DNA from: Isoetes taiwanensis
Taxonomy: Eukaryota; Streptophyta; Lycopodiopsida; Isoetales; Isoetaceae
Assembly: GCA_021234155.1 (NCBI GenBank)
Contig: JAJEKV010000008.1
Span: 3,361,008-3,425,007, forward strand
DNA: 64,000 nt
Direction of reading: 5' to 3'
Each line of letters begins with the position of its first letter. Position 1 is the stretch's first letter. Below, piece by piece: positions 47,720 to 60,689 of this stretch. A program made the position numbers and the translations under genes. Below the pieces are notes generated by a model. That model ran no database searches. It was not told the DNA's origin and saw only the letters and a program-made list of their open reading frames with translations.

Positions 47720-48799
47720 ATACCACCTTGCCAGCAATGCATGTGCAGCAACTGAAATTGCCTATTCCCCTGGGATCCCATTGCAATGTAGTCATCTTTT
47801 TTCAGTAGGCATGCACTATAGACTCGAAGAAATGCCTCAACTAGTAATGCATGCAATGCAACTCCTTTAAGCATGGAGGCGGCATTGGCATTATTGGATT
47901 CAATCGATTGTAAAAGTTGGCCATTAACACAAATGCATCCCTTAAGAAAACTAGTGTGAATTTGAAACAGTAGAGAGTTTGAAGCAAGAAGCATAGTTAA
48001 CACATTCAGTCCAATAAATATATATTTCCACTTACATTTAATGCTGCTGCCCATCATGTTTTTTGAGGAGTTACGTGTTGGCAAAGCCAGACGTCTTATT
48101 CTTTCATGAAAATATCAAAGTATACAAATTAGCATGTTAATACATATCACCTCATGCCTTTATATATGTCAAGCCATCTCTATATATTTTGTCCACGGAT
48201 ATTTGGACTAGGCTTGCCATTGTAGGTCTCAACTGATATCTGTGAACATACTAGCACACATTAATATTTTATAATTTTTTCCTTTGCCTCAACCCTGCAG
48301 AAGGATATTTTATATAGGTGGCAAATTATCTGGTAGAGCTTAAAATATTTTTCACGCCCTGAATACTCCTCCCCTACCTTAAAAAAAGGTGCAAAATAAT
48401 GGGAACCTTACTTACTGAATTGAATGTTATCAAACGTAGGAAGTTTGAAGCTGTGATAGTGAAACCTGAAGTGGAAGCCAGAAAAAAACTTTTTTAGACA
48501 GATTCGCTCTTGGCTTTTGTAAGCCTTACGATCAAACCTCACTCGCAATACCAGCCGCTCAATAAAAATATACCTTAATAAAGCACATCACTTAGGCGTA
48601 AAGCTGATACAATATTCTGTTCAGCTTGATTGTCGGATTAATATATTTTACAAGACATAGGTCTGCTCTGCAGTTGTCATTTAGCTGGATGTTAAATCTA
48701 CGTTATCCTCTGATTTTCTTCAAGCATTTCTTTCATTTCATTGCTCATTCTTGATTCTGCACTCTGCTTTTTTTGCCATTCTGCGTATCAGATCTAGCA
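47720..48799. other. Spacer and presumed promoter of the CYB561-DOMON gene
   Basis: No gene is supported between the ABCC relic and the next start codon. The last few hundred bases should contain the promoter and 5' UTR; no convincing TATA box was picked out. Confidence 0.4.
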
Positions 48800-50184
48800 A
48801 TGCCTTCTCTTTTGGTTTTTGTTCTTGCGTACATTCTACCTTTGCTTTCTTCTGTAAATGCCTGTTCTATGCATTTTAATTCGAGATCCTTTGAACAATG
48901 CTCAGATCTGCCTTTTCAAGGCGCGACTCTAGCATGGACATACAACCCAAATCTTTACACTCTAGATGTAGGGTTTTCTGGAACAATGGCGGTTTCAGGT
49001 GGATGGGTTTCATGGGGAATAAATCCAACTCCTTTAGGTCCTGTAATGAACGGATCTAGTGTTTTGCTGGCATTCAGTAATTCTAGTGGTGTTCATATTC
49101 TTCAATATAGACTCACCGATGCTACAACGAACGGAGTTGCCCCTAATCCAGGATCTCTTGACATTACAGTCCTGAATAAATCAGCTTATATTGAAGGGTC
49201 TAATGTGACCATTTTTGCTAAAGTGCAGCTCAAATCTAATCAGACTAAGATATACCACATTTGGAACAAAGGCCCTGGCATGAATGGTGAGCAGCCAATG
49301 CAGCATGGCTTTAGTTATGAGAATCTCAGAAGTGGAGGTGTTCTCGATCTTTCAGATAGCAGAGAATATGCTGTTGCATCATCACCACATCAGACCCTAA
49401 AAAATGTAAGTTTCATTGTCAATATGTTTGCAAAATTTTCAACAGATTTTGCAGAAAAAAGAGTTTATAGTGATGTGTTGAATTGATGCTGGTTTTTTAA
49501 TCTATGTAGAGGCATGGTGCAATAAATGTAATTGGGTGGGGAGTATTGTTGCCCCTGGGTGTTATATCTGCAAGGTATTTGAGACAGTTTGAAGCAGCAG
49601 ATCCAGCTTGGTTCTACATTCATGCAAGTTTTCAGTCCTTAGGTTACCTGCTTGGTTTCATTGGTTGGGCAATTGGTTTGAAGCTTGGCAGTTATTCCAA
49701 AAGTGTAGTTTACCTTACACATTTTAACATTGGCACTGCTATCTTTGTTCTAGCCTCACTTCAGGTAAGAGCTTCTGGCTCAAAAAATCTTTGCCTTTAC
49801 AAAACTTTGCTTGCAGAATATTTCATACATTGACTTGTGAAATTTAAACTGCTATTTGAACAGATACTTTCAGTCCTTTTGAGGCCCAGCAAAGACCATA
49901 AATACAGGAAGTATTGGAACATATATCATCATACAATTGGCTATCTGGTTATTTTAATGATAGTGATAAATATTTACAAGGGATTCCGTATTCTGCAACC
50001 ACATACAAAGTGGCGGAATGCTTATGGTGGCATCCTTGCAATACTGGTACTAGTTTGCTTGGTATTGGAGATTTTGACGTGGGTTATGTACTTCAAAAAT
50101 AGAAAGATGAAAAATCCTGAAACGGAACTTGATGGCCAGCCCATTAATCATACAAGGTATGTACCTAGGCAAGATGAGAACTGA
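48800..50184 (+). CDS. Cytochrome b561 and DOMON domain-containing protein
   Basis: Three exons, 48800-49405, 49510-49764 and 49864-50184, joined by phase-0 GT-AG introns; 393 residues. Residues 1-21 are a signal peptide (MPSLLVFVLAYILPLLSSVNA). The DOMON domain (about 40-165) shows GATLAWTYNPN, GGWVSWGINPT and GPVMNGSSVLLAF. The b561 core (about 203-340) has five to six membrane helices with the four heme-ligand His: RHGAINVIGWG, FYIHASFQSLGY, LTHFNIGTAIF and WNIYHHTIGYLV. The C-terminus is short and polar. Family knowledge: plasma-membrane electron transfer from cytosolic ascorbate to the apoplast through two hemes b, with DOMON as the outer heme domain. ATG 48800 fits the signal peptide. 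The gene appears fully intact. Confidence 0.93.
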
Positions 50185-53100
50185 TTAATCTACTTGCCGC
50201 ATTGTAAATCCAGCCTTGAAACACCACACAAGAATAAAGGTGGAATATATGTTCTTTGCTGTTTATCGCAAGGTTCAAATACATCTGTTACTCGATTTTG
50301 TTCGGGATTTGACATAGTAGTGCGTTTGTCAATTCTTCATCACATTCAGAAAGTAATCAATATTGTTAATTTGGCTTTTTCCGGTGTGGTGAGAAATCTT
50401 TTTGGAATTTTTTTTATCCCGATTTTCTAAGATTTTGGGCATTTTGTATGGAAAAAAAAACTCGATCTTCCAAAAATCGAGCATTTTACTTTTGATTGGG
50501 GGTTTAGGCTTCATTCTTTTTTGGCCGAGACTGCATGGCAAGGAGGCCAACGTAATCGACTCCAAAAATTTTTCCTGGTGTTCTGCAGCATGAGTTGGTC
50601 GGATTTGGTCTGCCAGGTAAAAGGTTTTGAGTGAGCATGTCCTGCCGAACTCCCAAATATTGTGCCCTTGGTTTAGTAAATACTCCGGTGATGCGATTGA
50701 TCTGCATAAGATGGCCGCTCCAATTGTTCTTCCAAATAATTGATGTTTAGAAGATTGAATTGAAAGGCACACATGCAGAGGTACTGCCTTCTGCATTATG
50801 GTTAGGTTTTAGCTATCTTATCTCTCCTTCTTATTTAGCATCATATGTTGTCTGATTCAACAGATCTTTCTGATGACATCAGCAGTTTTGATAAGGAAAT
50901 TTAAGGAATTCAAAGGCAAGAGCTTCAGCCAGGTCTATTTCCGCTCTGTATCATATTTCTATTGCAGCTCTCTCAAATTCAAATTCTATTCTATTGCTCT
51001 CTTTTATTTTCTATTTCTGTAGAAGGGTATATAGAAGCTAATCACATTTTAGAATCTGCTCTTTTGTTGCTCAGATGTAATGTATAAGATTTGTTAAAGA
51101 TGTAAATAAATTCATTATTGGATTTATACTATATGTTATTTTGATGCCTTGAATGCTTAGCTTATGATCAAATTCTTAAAACATTGTTGCTGATCTAACC
51201 AGTTTACAGATTGGCAAATAATTATATGCTTGGATGTGTTTGCCAAGCCCTGTGGCAAGAATGAATGCTGCACAGCCAGGTATGTTTCTTTCCCAAAGTC
51301 TTTTGTATGTTACTATTGCATAAGAATCTGATGATCTCTTATAGGCACAATTTCTAGGCAGTTGATATGTATGATATCGAATATTTAGTGTTGTAGAAGA
51401 ACCTCTACTCATCACGTGTCTCCTCTTTCTAGATTCGCTTCTTCAACTAACGGCAAGACACTCACATGCCCCCTGAAATGCTTGGTGAGTACACAAATTT
51501 CTAGAATACTGAAGCTAAATAACTTTATTCCTTCATTCATCTGCTTCATCTTCACATCTGCTCTTTGCATGTCTCTGTCCCATGTAAACATCAAATTGAT
51601 TTGCCCCCTCTAGGGAAGGCACATTTCTTCTTTGTTCATTTTGTTTTGATTGTGTTTTGAATCAGATTAAGCCCATTGTTAAAGGGAATGATATCTAACA
51701 AGACATATCTTTTGCAACGTTTATGTGTGATGTATGGAAAAGTACCTGCTTTGAAAGCCCATGCTGCAGCAAAACCAACTTTGCAAACCATGATGAGAGG
51801 CAAAGGTAATTATTAGTTGTTTTTTTGTAATATCCTGCTGCCTGAAGTAACCAGTCTGATATATGTTGTTTATATCCTTCATAGAAATACGCCACCACAT
51901 AGCAGTTGACACGTTAAATAAATCATTCAAGATGGATGAGAAATGATGCAAACATACACCATCTGAACATTGTTGCATGTATCATCCTAAACATAAAGTG
52001 AAAGCACCAGTGGATTGTGGATCCTAAACTCATGGTGATAAACTAAGTTGTATTTTCTATTTGCAGAAAAGGGCTACCCCACCCTATTGTGCTATCGTAT
52101 TTATAAGTTATATAACCCTTGCAAGTAGAAGAATGTAGAAATTTTCCCAGCACTCAAAATGGTTCAATTTCATATTCCATCTTTGCCTATGTGTTTATTT
52201 TCCTTGCACATCTATGATATAATAATCTTTTCTTATATTCTGGTCTTCAGAAGAAGAATAGTCTTTACAATTACAGCTATTAAAGGTAAATATTTGAACT
52301 CTAACCCTGATTAGGCTCTATATAAATTGACTGATCTGATTGTTGACCCTTTTTATTTTATAGGATCGCTACTGGTACTATACAATTGAGATTAGATTTG
52401 CACTGTATGGCCTTCTTGATCCATGCTACCATTTAAGCATGTCCTTGCTTGGATCCAACATGGCTGCTTGAGAGGCGCAAAAATGGTATCTGCTTCTGCG
52501 TTAGCGTAGGCAGGTATGCAAAATTGTCTTTATCCTGTAGATTTTTGTAAATATGATAGTGTTCAGAATGAGGCATCTATGTGTTTGTAGCTTACAAACC
52601 CTCTGATTGTGTAGCATCATCCAAGAAGCACAGGTATTAATGAGAGGCTTCCCACTGAAAATGATGAGCTGCAAATGGGATTCTGAAAGAGATAAGAATG
52701 AGCAAGTAATTGAAAATTACATTAATATCATTATTGAAAGGGATTATGACCATTGTCAAAGGGAATTATATCTAACAAGATCTACATTTTTGCAACATTT
52801 CTTTATGTGTTGTATGGCTACCTATGTGCTTTTAAAGCTCCTGCTACAAAAGAGACAGTGTTTTGGAAGTATTTTGTGGTTGCCAAGGAGCTGAAAAGTC
52901 TTATGCTAGATAGGCTTTATGTTTGCAATTGAAACTCATGGATGCATATCCGTTGCATTTTTTGTGTTTTCTGCCAGACTTTCTCTGCATATAAGTTATA
53001 TTTGCCGCCACATCATGTAAGGTGCCCCCAAATGTCAAGTACTGCCTATACAATCCCGTATACAATGTTTTAAGAATGTGACCATGCGCATAACAACTTA

Positions 53101-54645
53101 CCTTGGTCAATAACAGGAAGGTAAACAAACTCTTTGTCAAGCATATGAGGTTGAAAGTGATATTGTGAATCTATTGTTGTCTGTTTTTTTAGTCAGATAG
53201 AAGACTTAGAGCAATATACTTAATTTTTAAATAAAAGACTTAAAAGACAATATCTGGTCCATTGTTAAAGCAATGCGTAGAATAGGTGACGTATGGATTT
53301 GCAAGGAGAATTTAAAGATTTGTATTTAATGCATGCTTTTGAGTTTCCCATAGGTGCTTTTTGCAATCTTAATGTGGTCCATATTCTAAGTTGCTACTAA
53401 GTCATCAGCATAGAGAGTACCTTCCTTAACCTAATATCTCCAATGCAACATCATCTTAATGTTCCTATAGGTTTATCAATATTTGTTGAAAGCTTGCCCT
53501 AAATATATAAGGCTAGCAAGAATATTTTATACGATTGAGCTAATGACCCTTGCATCCAAAATGATTGCATCTTTGAAAAATTTGCAAGTAGTTTGCCCAT
53601 GCTACCTTTTCTACATTCTCAAGTTGATGCTTGGATACATGGATTACACAACACAAAGTCCTATGCATACTATCACAAGCCTTTGTCAAATATACAATGT
53701 ACTGATCCATCTTTCTTCTTTCATTTTACTTCATGCCCAACAATACCGCATGCCACACAGTTGATATCGAGCTCCACATACACTCAAACATTCATACGAA
53801 AACAATGTTCTAGCTAACAATGAAACAAGCACCCCTTCCAAATCAGTTACTAAGCAAGAACGCCGGCATCATAACTAGTAATCTTTTAAATTACATTATG
53901 TAAATAGGATGCTTATCGATCTAGGCATGGTAGAAAATGGTATTCTCCCAAAAAATCATTTGTACAACTTCGGTGGGAACAAGCTCTTCATCTCTGGATA
54001 GACTTTTAGGCCAGGTTTGTTTTTCACGTTTGCACAAATTTTAGAATGTCCATTTGCACAAACACGGGTTGAGACTATAAAGCAATTTTAGAATGTCCAC
54101 GTTACTGCCAGGTGAGACTTTTGTTCACGTGTTCACGTGGATGCAACTACAAGTGTTCGATTTTATCTATAGCTTGAAAATTGAAAGAAAATTCCAAGTG
54201 GGATGTCGATTACCAGAAGACCACTTCAATTCTTCCAAATGGCACGAAGTTCGGTACTTTGCCCTACCGCTGCTATGAATGGATTGCACAATGAGATATC
54301 TTGTTTGCATCGCATCTTTGGTTTTTTATCCTAATTAGTGTAAAATTTTCAGTAAATGTTCTCGAAATCAAATAATGTTTCGGATCTGCTAGTAATAGTC
54401 GAAAAATAAAAGGATATGTGGTCTCTTCTACTTCTTCGATTTGAGCTAAGGTATGATCCTATTACGAATTTCAATCTGTATTTTGCATACAGAACAGTGA
54501 TGGAAGGTAACTACTTTATGCCTAGCTGATAAAGCATGGCTTTATGCCTTTGGATTTATACCATGGATCTACTTGATGCAGCTGCAAATGCAAAGGGCAA
54601 GAGGAAGAAACAATAGCTATTTGTTCCATGGCAAAAGCCCTTGCT
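50185..54645. other. Spacer with repeats, no supported gene
   Basis: AT-rich. A diverged direct repeat of about 105 bp links about 51670-51775 (TTAAAGGGAATGATATCTAA) and about 52750-52850 (TCAAAGGGAATTATATCTAA), both containing a TGCAAC...TTTATGTGT phrase. A short duplication of TTTTAGAATGTCCA lies at about 54041 and 54087. Predicted readings are short and not convincing. Confidence 0.4.
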
Positions 54646-54650
54646 CCCTT

Positions 54651-54855
54651 TGATAAAATATAGAATAGTGGAATAGACTGAATTAGATTGGGAACAGCCC
54701 CCAACGTAGCATGTACAAATATAGTGGATGGACATGTCTATTCACCTAAAGACACGACTCTCTGCATGACTAGGACTGCCACATCAGCGTGGCCACATGG
54801 CTCTTGCCATGTCAGCTATCTTGATCTATATGATCATATATGCATATTTCTAACA
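54651..54855 (-). repeat. 3' LTR of the compact retrotransposon
   Basis: Shares AATATAGAATAGTGGAATAG-type ends, TACAAATATAGTGGATGGAC and TCTATATGATCATATATGCA with the copy at 56849-57054. It is flanked on its inner side by the polypurine tract. Confidence 0.88.
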
Positions 54856-56848
54856 CTCCCCCTTGATCAATAGATCAAGAAGAATTAGAAAATTCTAAGT
54901 ATGAACTCTCTCTCCCCCTTAATAGAAAGACTATAAAAAATTTCCTCTAGACAAAAACTCTAGACTTATTATGAGGATGCCTTGATCATATATAGTAGGC
55001 ATATTTCTCCCCCTTGATCAAGCATCCATTATGATGATCATTACATGGGACCTCACTTATAGGACTTCTAGGTGACACTCTAGAATACTTCACAATTTTT
55101 CCCAACAAACATGGGCCTTCGTCGTGAATATTAGAATTTCCTAAAGGTCAAAACTAATATTTTAGCCTCGTATGGTCCCACGTTATGGCCATTTCTTGCC
55201 TCATCCAATTTTCTTGTTTCCACATCATACCTTTGTAACGATTCCATCGTCTCCAACTACTTTAGCTCCTTCTAGAAATGACTTTTTTCACAATGAGCGT
55301 TTCTCTTCACTATTTTTACAACAATATCTTTCCCAAAATCTCCATGGCATGAAAAAGATCTTGGCTTATTTCCTCATTGTTCTAGTGAACTTTGCATGCA
55401 TCCATCCAATCCACATTTTATGGGCTTTCTTCTTCAACCTGGATGCATCCTTTTTTCTCCATGCTGCTATTGTATGCTTTTTGGTTTCTTCCTTATGCAA
55501 TAATTTTCTTGCTTCAATAGAATACCTTATCATAGTATCTTGAGGAATGCATCTTCATCTCCATCGAAAATCCTTGGCCGGAGAGGTCGCGATCTCCTGG
55601 CCATTACCATAGCAGCTATGTCCTTCCTTTGAAGCAACAAATTTGGGTCTTGTATTGATCTAACCCCATCACGGGGAACATCTCTAGTATTTTCTTTGGT
55701 TCCATTCTTGCACCAACGTATTTTTTGTTGAAGTATGCACTTTTCTTTCCTTCATAGACTTCCACTCCCTTCAATGAAATCGGGAATAAAATGTTTTTTC
55801 AAGTAAAATGGAGGCGACCGTTATCAATAATAATGGACCAAATGAAATTTCCTTTTCTTGTTTCTCCAATTGGGGAGATAGAATAGTCTACGAGATTTCG
55901 AATCATGGGTTCCAAATAGATTTGTTTTCTCTTCCTCGCCATGGGCGATCAAGTAAACATGTTCATAATTTGTTTCCGGTTTGCATATGTGTCCCAATCT
56001 CCAGATTTTTTTAGCTTTTAAACAAAATTTCATCCAATACTCCATTTCCATTATCTTTGCAACCTCGGCCTCTTATGTTTTTGCACTTTGTGTAGCTTGG
56101 CAATTTCTCCTTTTGCATCTTTGGTCGGGACAAGAATACCATTCATGAAAAATCTTTTTTTTCTTTGATGTCTTCTAAAGATGAACTCATCATTACCAAT
56201 GGCCCTCAATCCCATCAAGCAACAACTCATTATTTGACTGAAATTGCCTTTGAAATTAGTCTCTCCTTGATCTTGCTCACCGATTTACAAAATTCTGTAA
56301 ATTGTTTTATCCGGTGCAATTGTTTTATCTCGGGTCTTCATTTATAGCAGCCTCCAAAGGTATCCCTCCCCGAATATCAAACCTCGCTGGATTTGGCCAA
56401 CAACGGGTCAGATACTTCTGCCATTGGCCTCTGCTTGGCCAAGAGCCACGTCTCGCTTTTAGAAATTAAGTTTTCATGTCTAATTTTGATAGACGTAATC
56501 CATGACGGGCTACATACTTCAAGATGATTGATTCATCACCAAGATCATGTCCAATGGAATGAATCACAAATTTCACTTTATGTGTAGGGAGCTTGATTTC
56601 TTATTCCTTTCCTTGCATTTCTCTTTGGGGAATTAAATGCTTCAAAACGATGAGTAAAACCCATACCCTCCATAAAATAGTACCAAAGATATTTGACAAA
56701 TTTGCTCAATCTTTGCCGAGATGGTTTGGAAATATCTCATCCTTGATTCAAAGAATTGAGGCTGTTCTCCCACATCTTCATTCATTTCCCCACTTTCTAA
56801 TCGCTTCTTCATGTGTCCAGGATCTAAGAGCACTTTGGCTCGATACCA

Positions 56849-57054
56849 TGATAAAAATATAGAATAGTGGAATAGATCAATTAGATTGGGAAATGTTCCC
56901 AACGTGAGCATGTACAAATATAGTGGATGGACATGTCCATTCACCTAAAGACACTCTCTCGATGACATGACTAGGACGCCATTATCAAGGCCACATGGTT
57001 TTGCCATGTCGGGCCCTATCTTGATCTATATGATCATATATGCATATTTTAACA
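56849..57054 (-). repeat. 5' LTR of the compact retrotransposon
   Basis: Matches the 3' LTR with scattered substitutions and small indels, indicating an insertion that is not very recent. The primer-binding site abuts its inner edge at 56848. Confidence 0.88.
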
Positions 57055-57055
57055 C

Positions 57056-60040
57056 CTTTGTCTTCAGCTTTTAGTCTTCAAATTTCTACCTGTGAATGTT
57101 GAAGCACAACCAATTTCACGCCTATAACAAACATTTGATGCTTAGAGCGCTTAAGTAGCATTACATTAAAGGGGACACATCCAACAAATGGGCCTCATGC
57201 AGCTATAGTTGACGCCATCAAAAATTGCAGGGGATTTTACTTTTGAAGCACTACTAGATTTTAAAGGTCACACAATAATAAGAACTGGTCCAAGATATTT
57301 TCTCACAAAATTCACAAAAACTAAGTGAGCTTCTCATGCAGAAGGGGAGTTGGGGAAGGGGGGAGAGTGGGGAAGGGGCAACAAAGCTTTGGGGGAGGGG
57401 GAGCACGAGGAAGCTAACAAGAATTAAAGGGGATGGGTCCCCTTTGAAAAATTAACTACCAAAGAAGTTAAATGGGCAGTGCTTGGGGCAACTCGTAGGT
57501 TGAATGGAAGAAGGATAAAAGGAGAAAATGTAAATCGAAGGATAAGATGATGTGAAATTAAAGAATGGAAGCCCCAAGAACCTTAAGCCTGTAGAAGCAA
57601 CCATCCTGATACATACAAGCCCATTTTTAACATGAGTCCATCTCAATCTCAAAACAGCTATAGTCCCGATGGCATTTGCCGAGAAGATAATGCAGTGCCA
57701 AAATGTGAGAATACATATTGAACTAATGGATCGGAGGGCAGAGATGCCTCCAACAAGACTGTATCATGAAGGCGCCATTGCTTGATTGGAGAAGGGGCCT
57801 GAATTGAAGTTAGGTTGCTTTTACCTACCAATACAAGATCGTTCATAATTTGTTGTTCGAGGTTCATCTCCTAACAAGCATTTGGAAGGCTATTTGAGAA
57901 CACTTTAATATTTAACTAATTTGTTGATGTTATAAAGCAAGATTCAATCACTCCTCAAAAGCTTTGATAACTAACGACTTGTACTCTCCTTTGCCATGGC
58001 GGCAATAAGCATGGGACATAGGGTTTAGACAAATAGAAATCTCAATGTCCATTGGATGTAAAAATTATGGAAACAAATATAATGAACAAGGATGTTCAAT
58101 TTTCCTTCTATACACAACAAAGTGACATGCTTCCTTTTCTATAGTGCACTCTGATGAGAAGATGTAAAGGGATGTCTATGAGTACATTGAACACATGCTA
58201 GGCAGTTAAAGATGTTAAATATATTCCATATAATTATGCTACTGCAAACATCATGCTTCCTTTAGACATACAAGCAAAATGGGAAATAGTCGTCAGTGTG
58301 GTGAATCATGACTATAGCTCAAGGAATTAACACATAAATTGTGTATTTATAATGTTTGTATGCCACCAAACTTTAATTAGAAAGATCGGCTTAGAAAGAT
58401 TAGGGGTGAAGGAAAACGAAGAGAAGACTATGTTATAGAGGAAGTTAGAAAATATTTAGAATACATGTCAATCTCGAAATGAACACAAGGGTAAGATTGG
58501 TCATTCGATTTGCATGTAGAGACGTGCCCAAACTGTGGAAGATAAATATAATATCATTTTTCCTATGAAGTGATTATATTTGTAAGGAGAAATTTCATCA
58601 TCACGCGATGGCCCTTTTGACTTCATATGGAAACCAGCTAGGCATATTTATCTTGAAAAACCTTAAGAGCACTATCTAGGTATACTTTAACCGAAATAGC
58701 TCAAATGTCAACACATGAGAGAGGGCTTGCAAACTAAATTTACAACTTAATAAAAAGATTGAAGATCCAATGGATGTCACAAATGCTACTTCACAAACTA
58801 TTGAAAGATTTACGATTGCATAAGGTTTTTAGTACTAAATAATATGCATCAAATAATACAATATCTTGTCCCAAAATATCCCTCAAACCCAATGTTTCTC
58901 TATCCTTTGCATATATGCTTGACATGCTTAGACATAAGCAACATTAGCATTAATGGACATTGGTTTTGCAAGAATATAGTGATAGTATGCAATAGAACCC
59001 TTAAATGAACTATTTAAGACCATTTCTATGTCAACCAATATGCGAACTTTAATGTGTCGGGGATTACAAGGGGACATAGGTGTATGTGGCATAGATAAGG
59101 CCATCTAAAGCTTCAATCACAGCTACATATCAAAACTCACCTTGCTCTTGTTCCTCGAATGTCAATACATCACTCCAACTGTCACCATTATCTTATGAAA
59201 TGGCAATTTTAATACAATCCGCAAAATTGTACTATATAAAAACAATAATCTGCCATCTTTGAGCATTAACGGCATTAAAACCTGCATCCATGAAAATCAT
59301 CACATAACAAGATGTGCTTCATATATGAGCAAAGGGAACGCCTCTAAAAAGGTTAACTACCCCCAGGAATTTGTTCGTCTCCAACATTGGCCAAATGTCA
59401 ATTTCTACGCAGTAAGAATATCGAATTTAAAAAACTACTGCAAAATATCCATCCAAATGTGATAAAGTATAACATGTTTAAATGCCCCTTATATAGCTAC
59501 TATCTTATTCCTTAGAAGATGATCCAACTATGCATTATATTTATACGTTTAGATGATTACTATAGACGTTTATGAGTAGTCGATTCTACCCATTTTACTT
59601 GAGCCGATCTCCATTGGTCCGTTATGCAGAGCATAGAATGCATAAGGTGCTTTTGTCCTCAAGGAATGCATTTTCATTTCTTGACTGGACAAAATGAATA
59701 AATATCAATGAAACAAATTCACTATGTAATGAAATTATTATGTACTAGATAATCCGCTTCAATAGAAATCACAATATATATTCTTAATAAAATTGTCATG
59801 TCCTTAAAATTTTGTAACCTTACTTTTTTGAGAATTATCACGTCTTAGAAATTTTGTAAATCTTGATTACTTTGTGTCGTGGATTTGAAAAACTGTAGTT
59901 TCCATAATTTGTATGTGATCGAGATTGGTTGAAATGATTCCTTATATATGGGACCCAATTGAAGCACCAAATTAAGCTCTGTCACTAACAAATTTAGATC
60001 ATGGCCAGAAAGGATGGTTATTTCCAAGCATATGGTTACA
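57056..60040. other. Spacer, nothing coding
   Basis: AT-rich with no supported gene; contains the G-rich tract described separately. Readings such as 57658-57867 on the minus strand are short and unsupported. Confidence 0.4.
57343..57411 (+). other. G-quadruplex-prone G-rich tract
   Basis: GGGGAGTTGGGGAAGGGGGG continues as AGAGTGGGGAAGGGG, then GGGGGAGGGGG about 15 nt on. Four or more runs of at least four G with loops of 2-5 nt meet the usual quadruplex pattern. This is the only such tract in a broadly AT-rich region. Confidence 0.75.
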
Positions 60041-60047
60041 AAATAGA

Positions 60048-60375
60048 GCAAGAAAACAAGAGGCCTAAAAATGACTATTATATAAGATTATGCCCTGAAT
60101 GTATTTTTACTTTTTACTCATACACTTTTCTTATAATTTGAATGCAAAAACAGTTTAAGAAACGAGAGGTTTAAAATGACTATTATCTAAGATTATGCCT
60201 TGAATGTGGCTTTTTTTTTACCCTCATACTCTTTTTTTATGTAATACAGAATGCAAAAAGAATTTAAGAAACAAGAGGCTTACAAAATGACTATTATATA
60301 AGATTATGCCTTGAATGTGGCTTTTTTTTTACCCTCATACTTTTTCTTATGTAATACAGGGATGCAAAAAGAGTT
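60048..60375. repeat. Tandem repeat of about 113 bp, three copies
   Basis: Copies begin at about 60057, 60172 and 60286. Each has AAGAGGCCTAAAAATGACTA-like sequence, AAGATTATGCCTTGAATGTG, a T-rich run, CTCATACT, and GAATGCAAAAA. Copies 2 and 3 are more alike than copy 1. Confidence 0.88.
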
Positions 60376-60689
60376 TACTTCTATTTTTGATCTCTCTTTG
60401 ACCATCCTCCTGGATAGATTTTGTTCTTCCACCTGCACCTTTGCAGCCTCTGTGTGGTTCTCTCTAATCCATTCTTCAAAGGATCTTCATTTAGATCAAG
60501 CCTCAACAGACCAGCAAATACTCCAAAAAGCTATTGGTTCCCTGAATGTACACAAAGATTGTCATGCCTTAGCAATGCATGCAAGAAATAATAGAAAAGA
60601 AGCAGTACCTTCAAGGCTTCTTTAACGACAGGCTCATTTTCTAGACCAAAAGGCTTTGGGATGCCACACTAATGACAACTCTGCCTTTC

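Larger units (their letters stand above)
54651..57054 (-). mobile_element. Compact non-autonomous LTR retrotransposon (2.4 kb)
   Basis: Two direct terminal repeats, 56849-57054 (5' LTR in element sense, 206 bp) and 54651-54855 (3' LTR, 205 bp), are about 88-90% alike by eye. In element sense each starts TGTTA and ends TTTTATCA, giving the standard TG...CA. Directly after the 5' LTR is TGGTATCGAGCC (minus, 56848-56837), close to the plant initiator-Met primer-binding site TGGTATCAGAGC. Directly before the 3' LTR is the purine tract AAGGGGGAG. The flanks share CCTT (54647-54650 and 57055-57058), a possible target duplication. The 2-kb interior has only broken readings, e.g. LQRKDIAAMVMARRSRPL and PRIFDGDEDAFLKIL, and no protease, RT or integrase. 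It must have relied on another element for mobility. Confidence 0.85.

Noticed and set aside
47575-48084. 169-residue minus-strand ORF
   Set aside because: It overlaps the ABCC relic antisense; faint pentatricopeptide-like phrases are not enough to call a gene.
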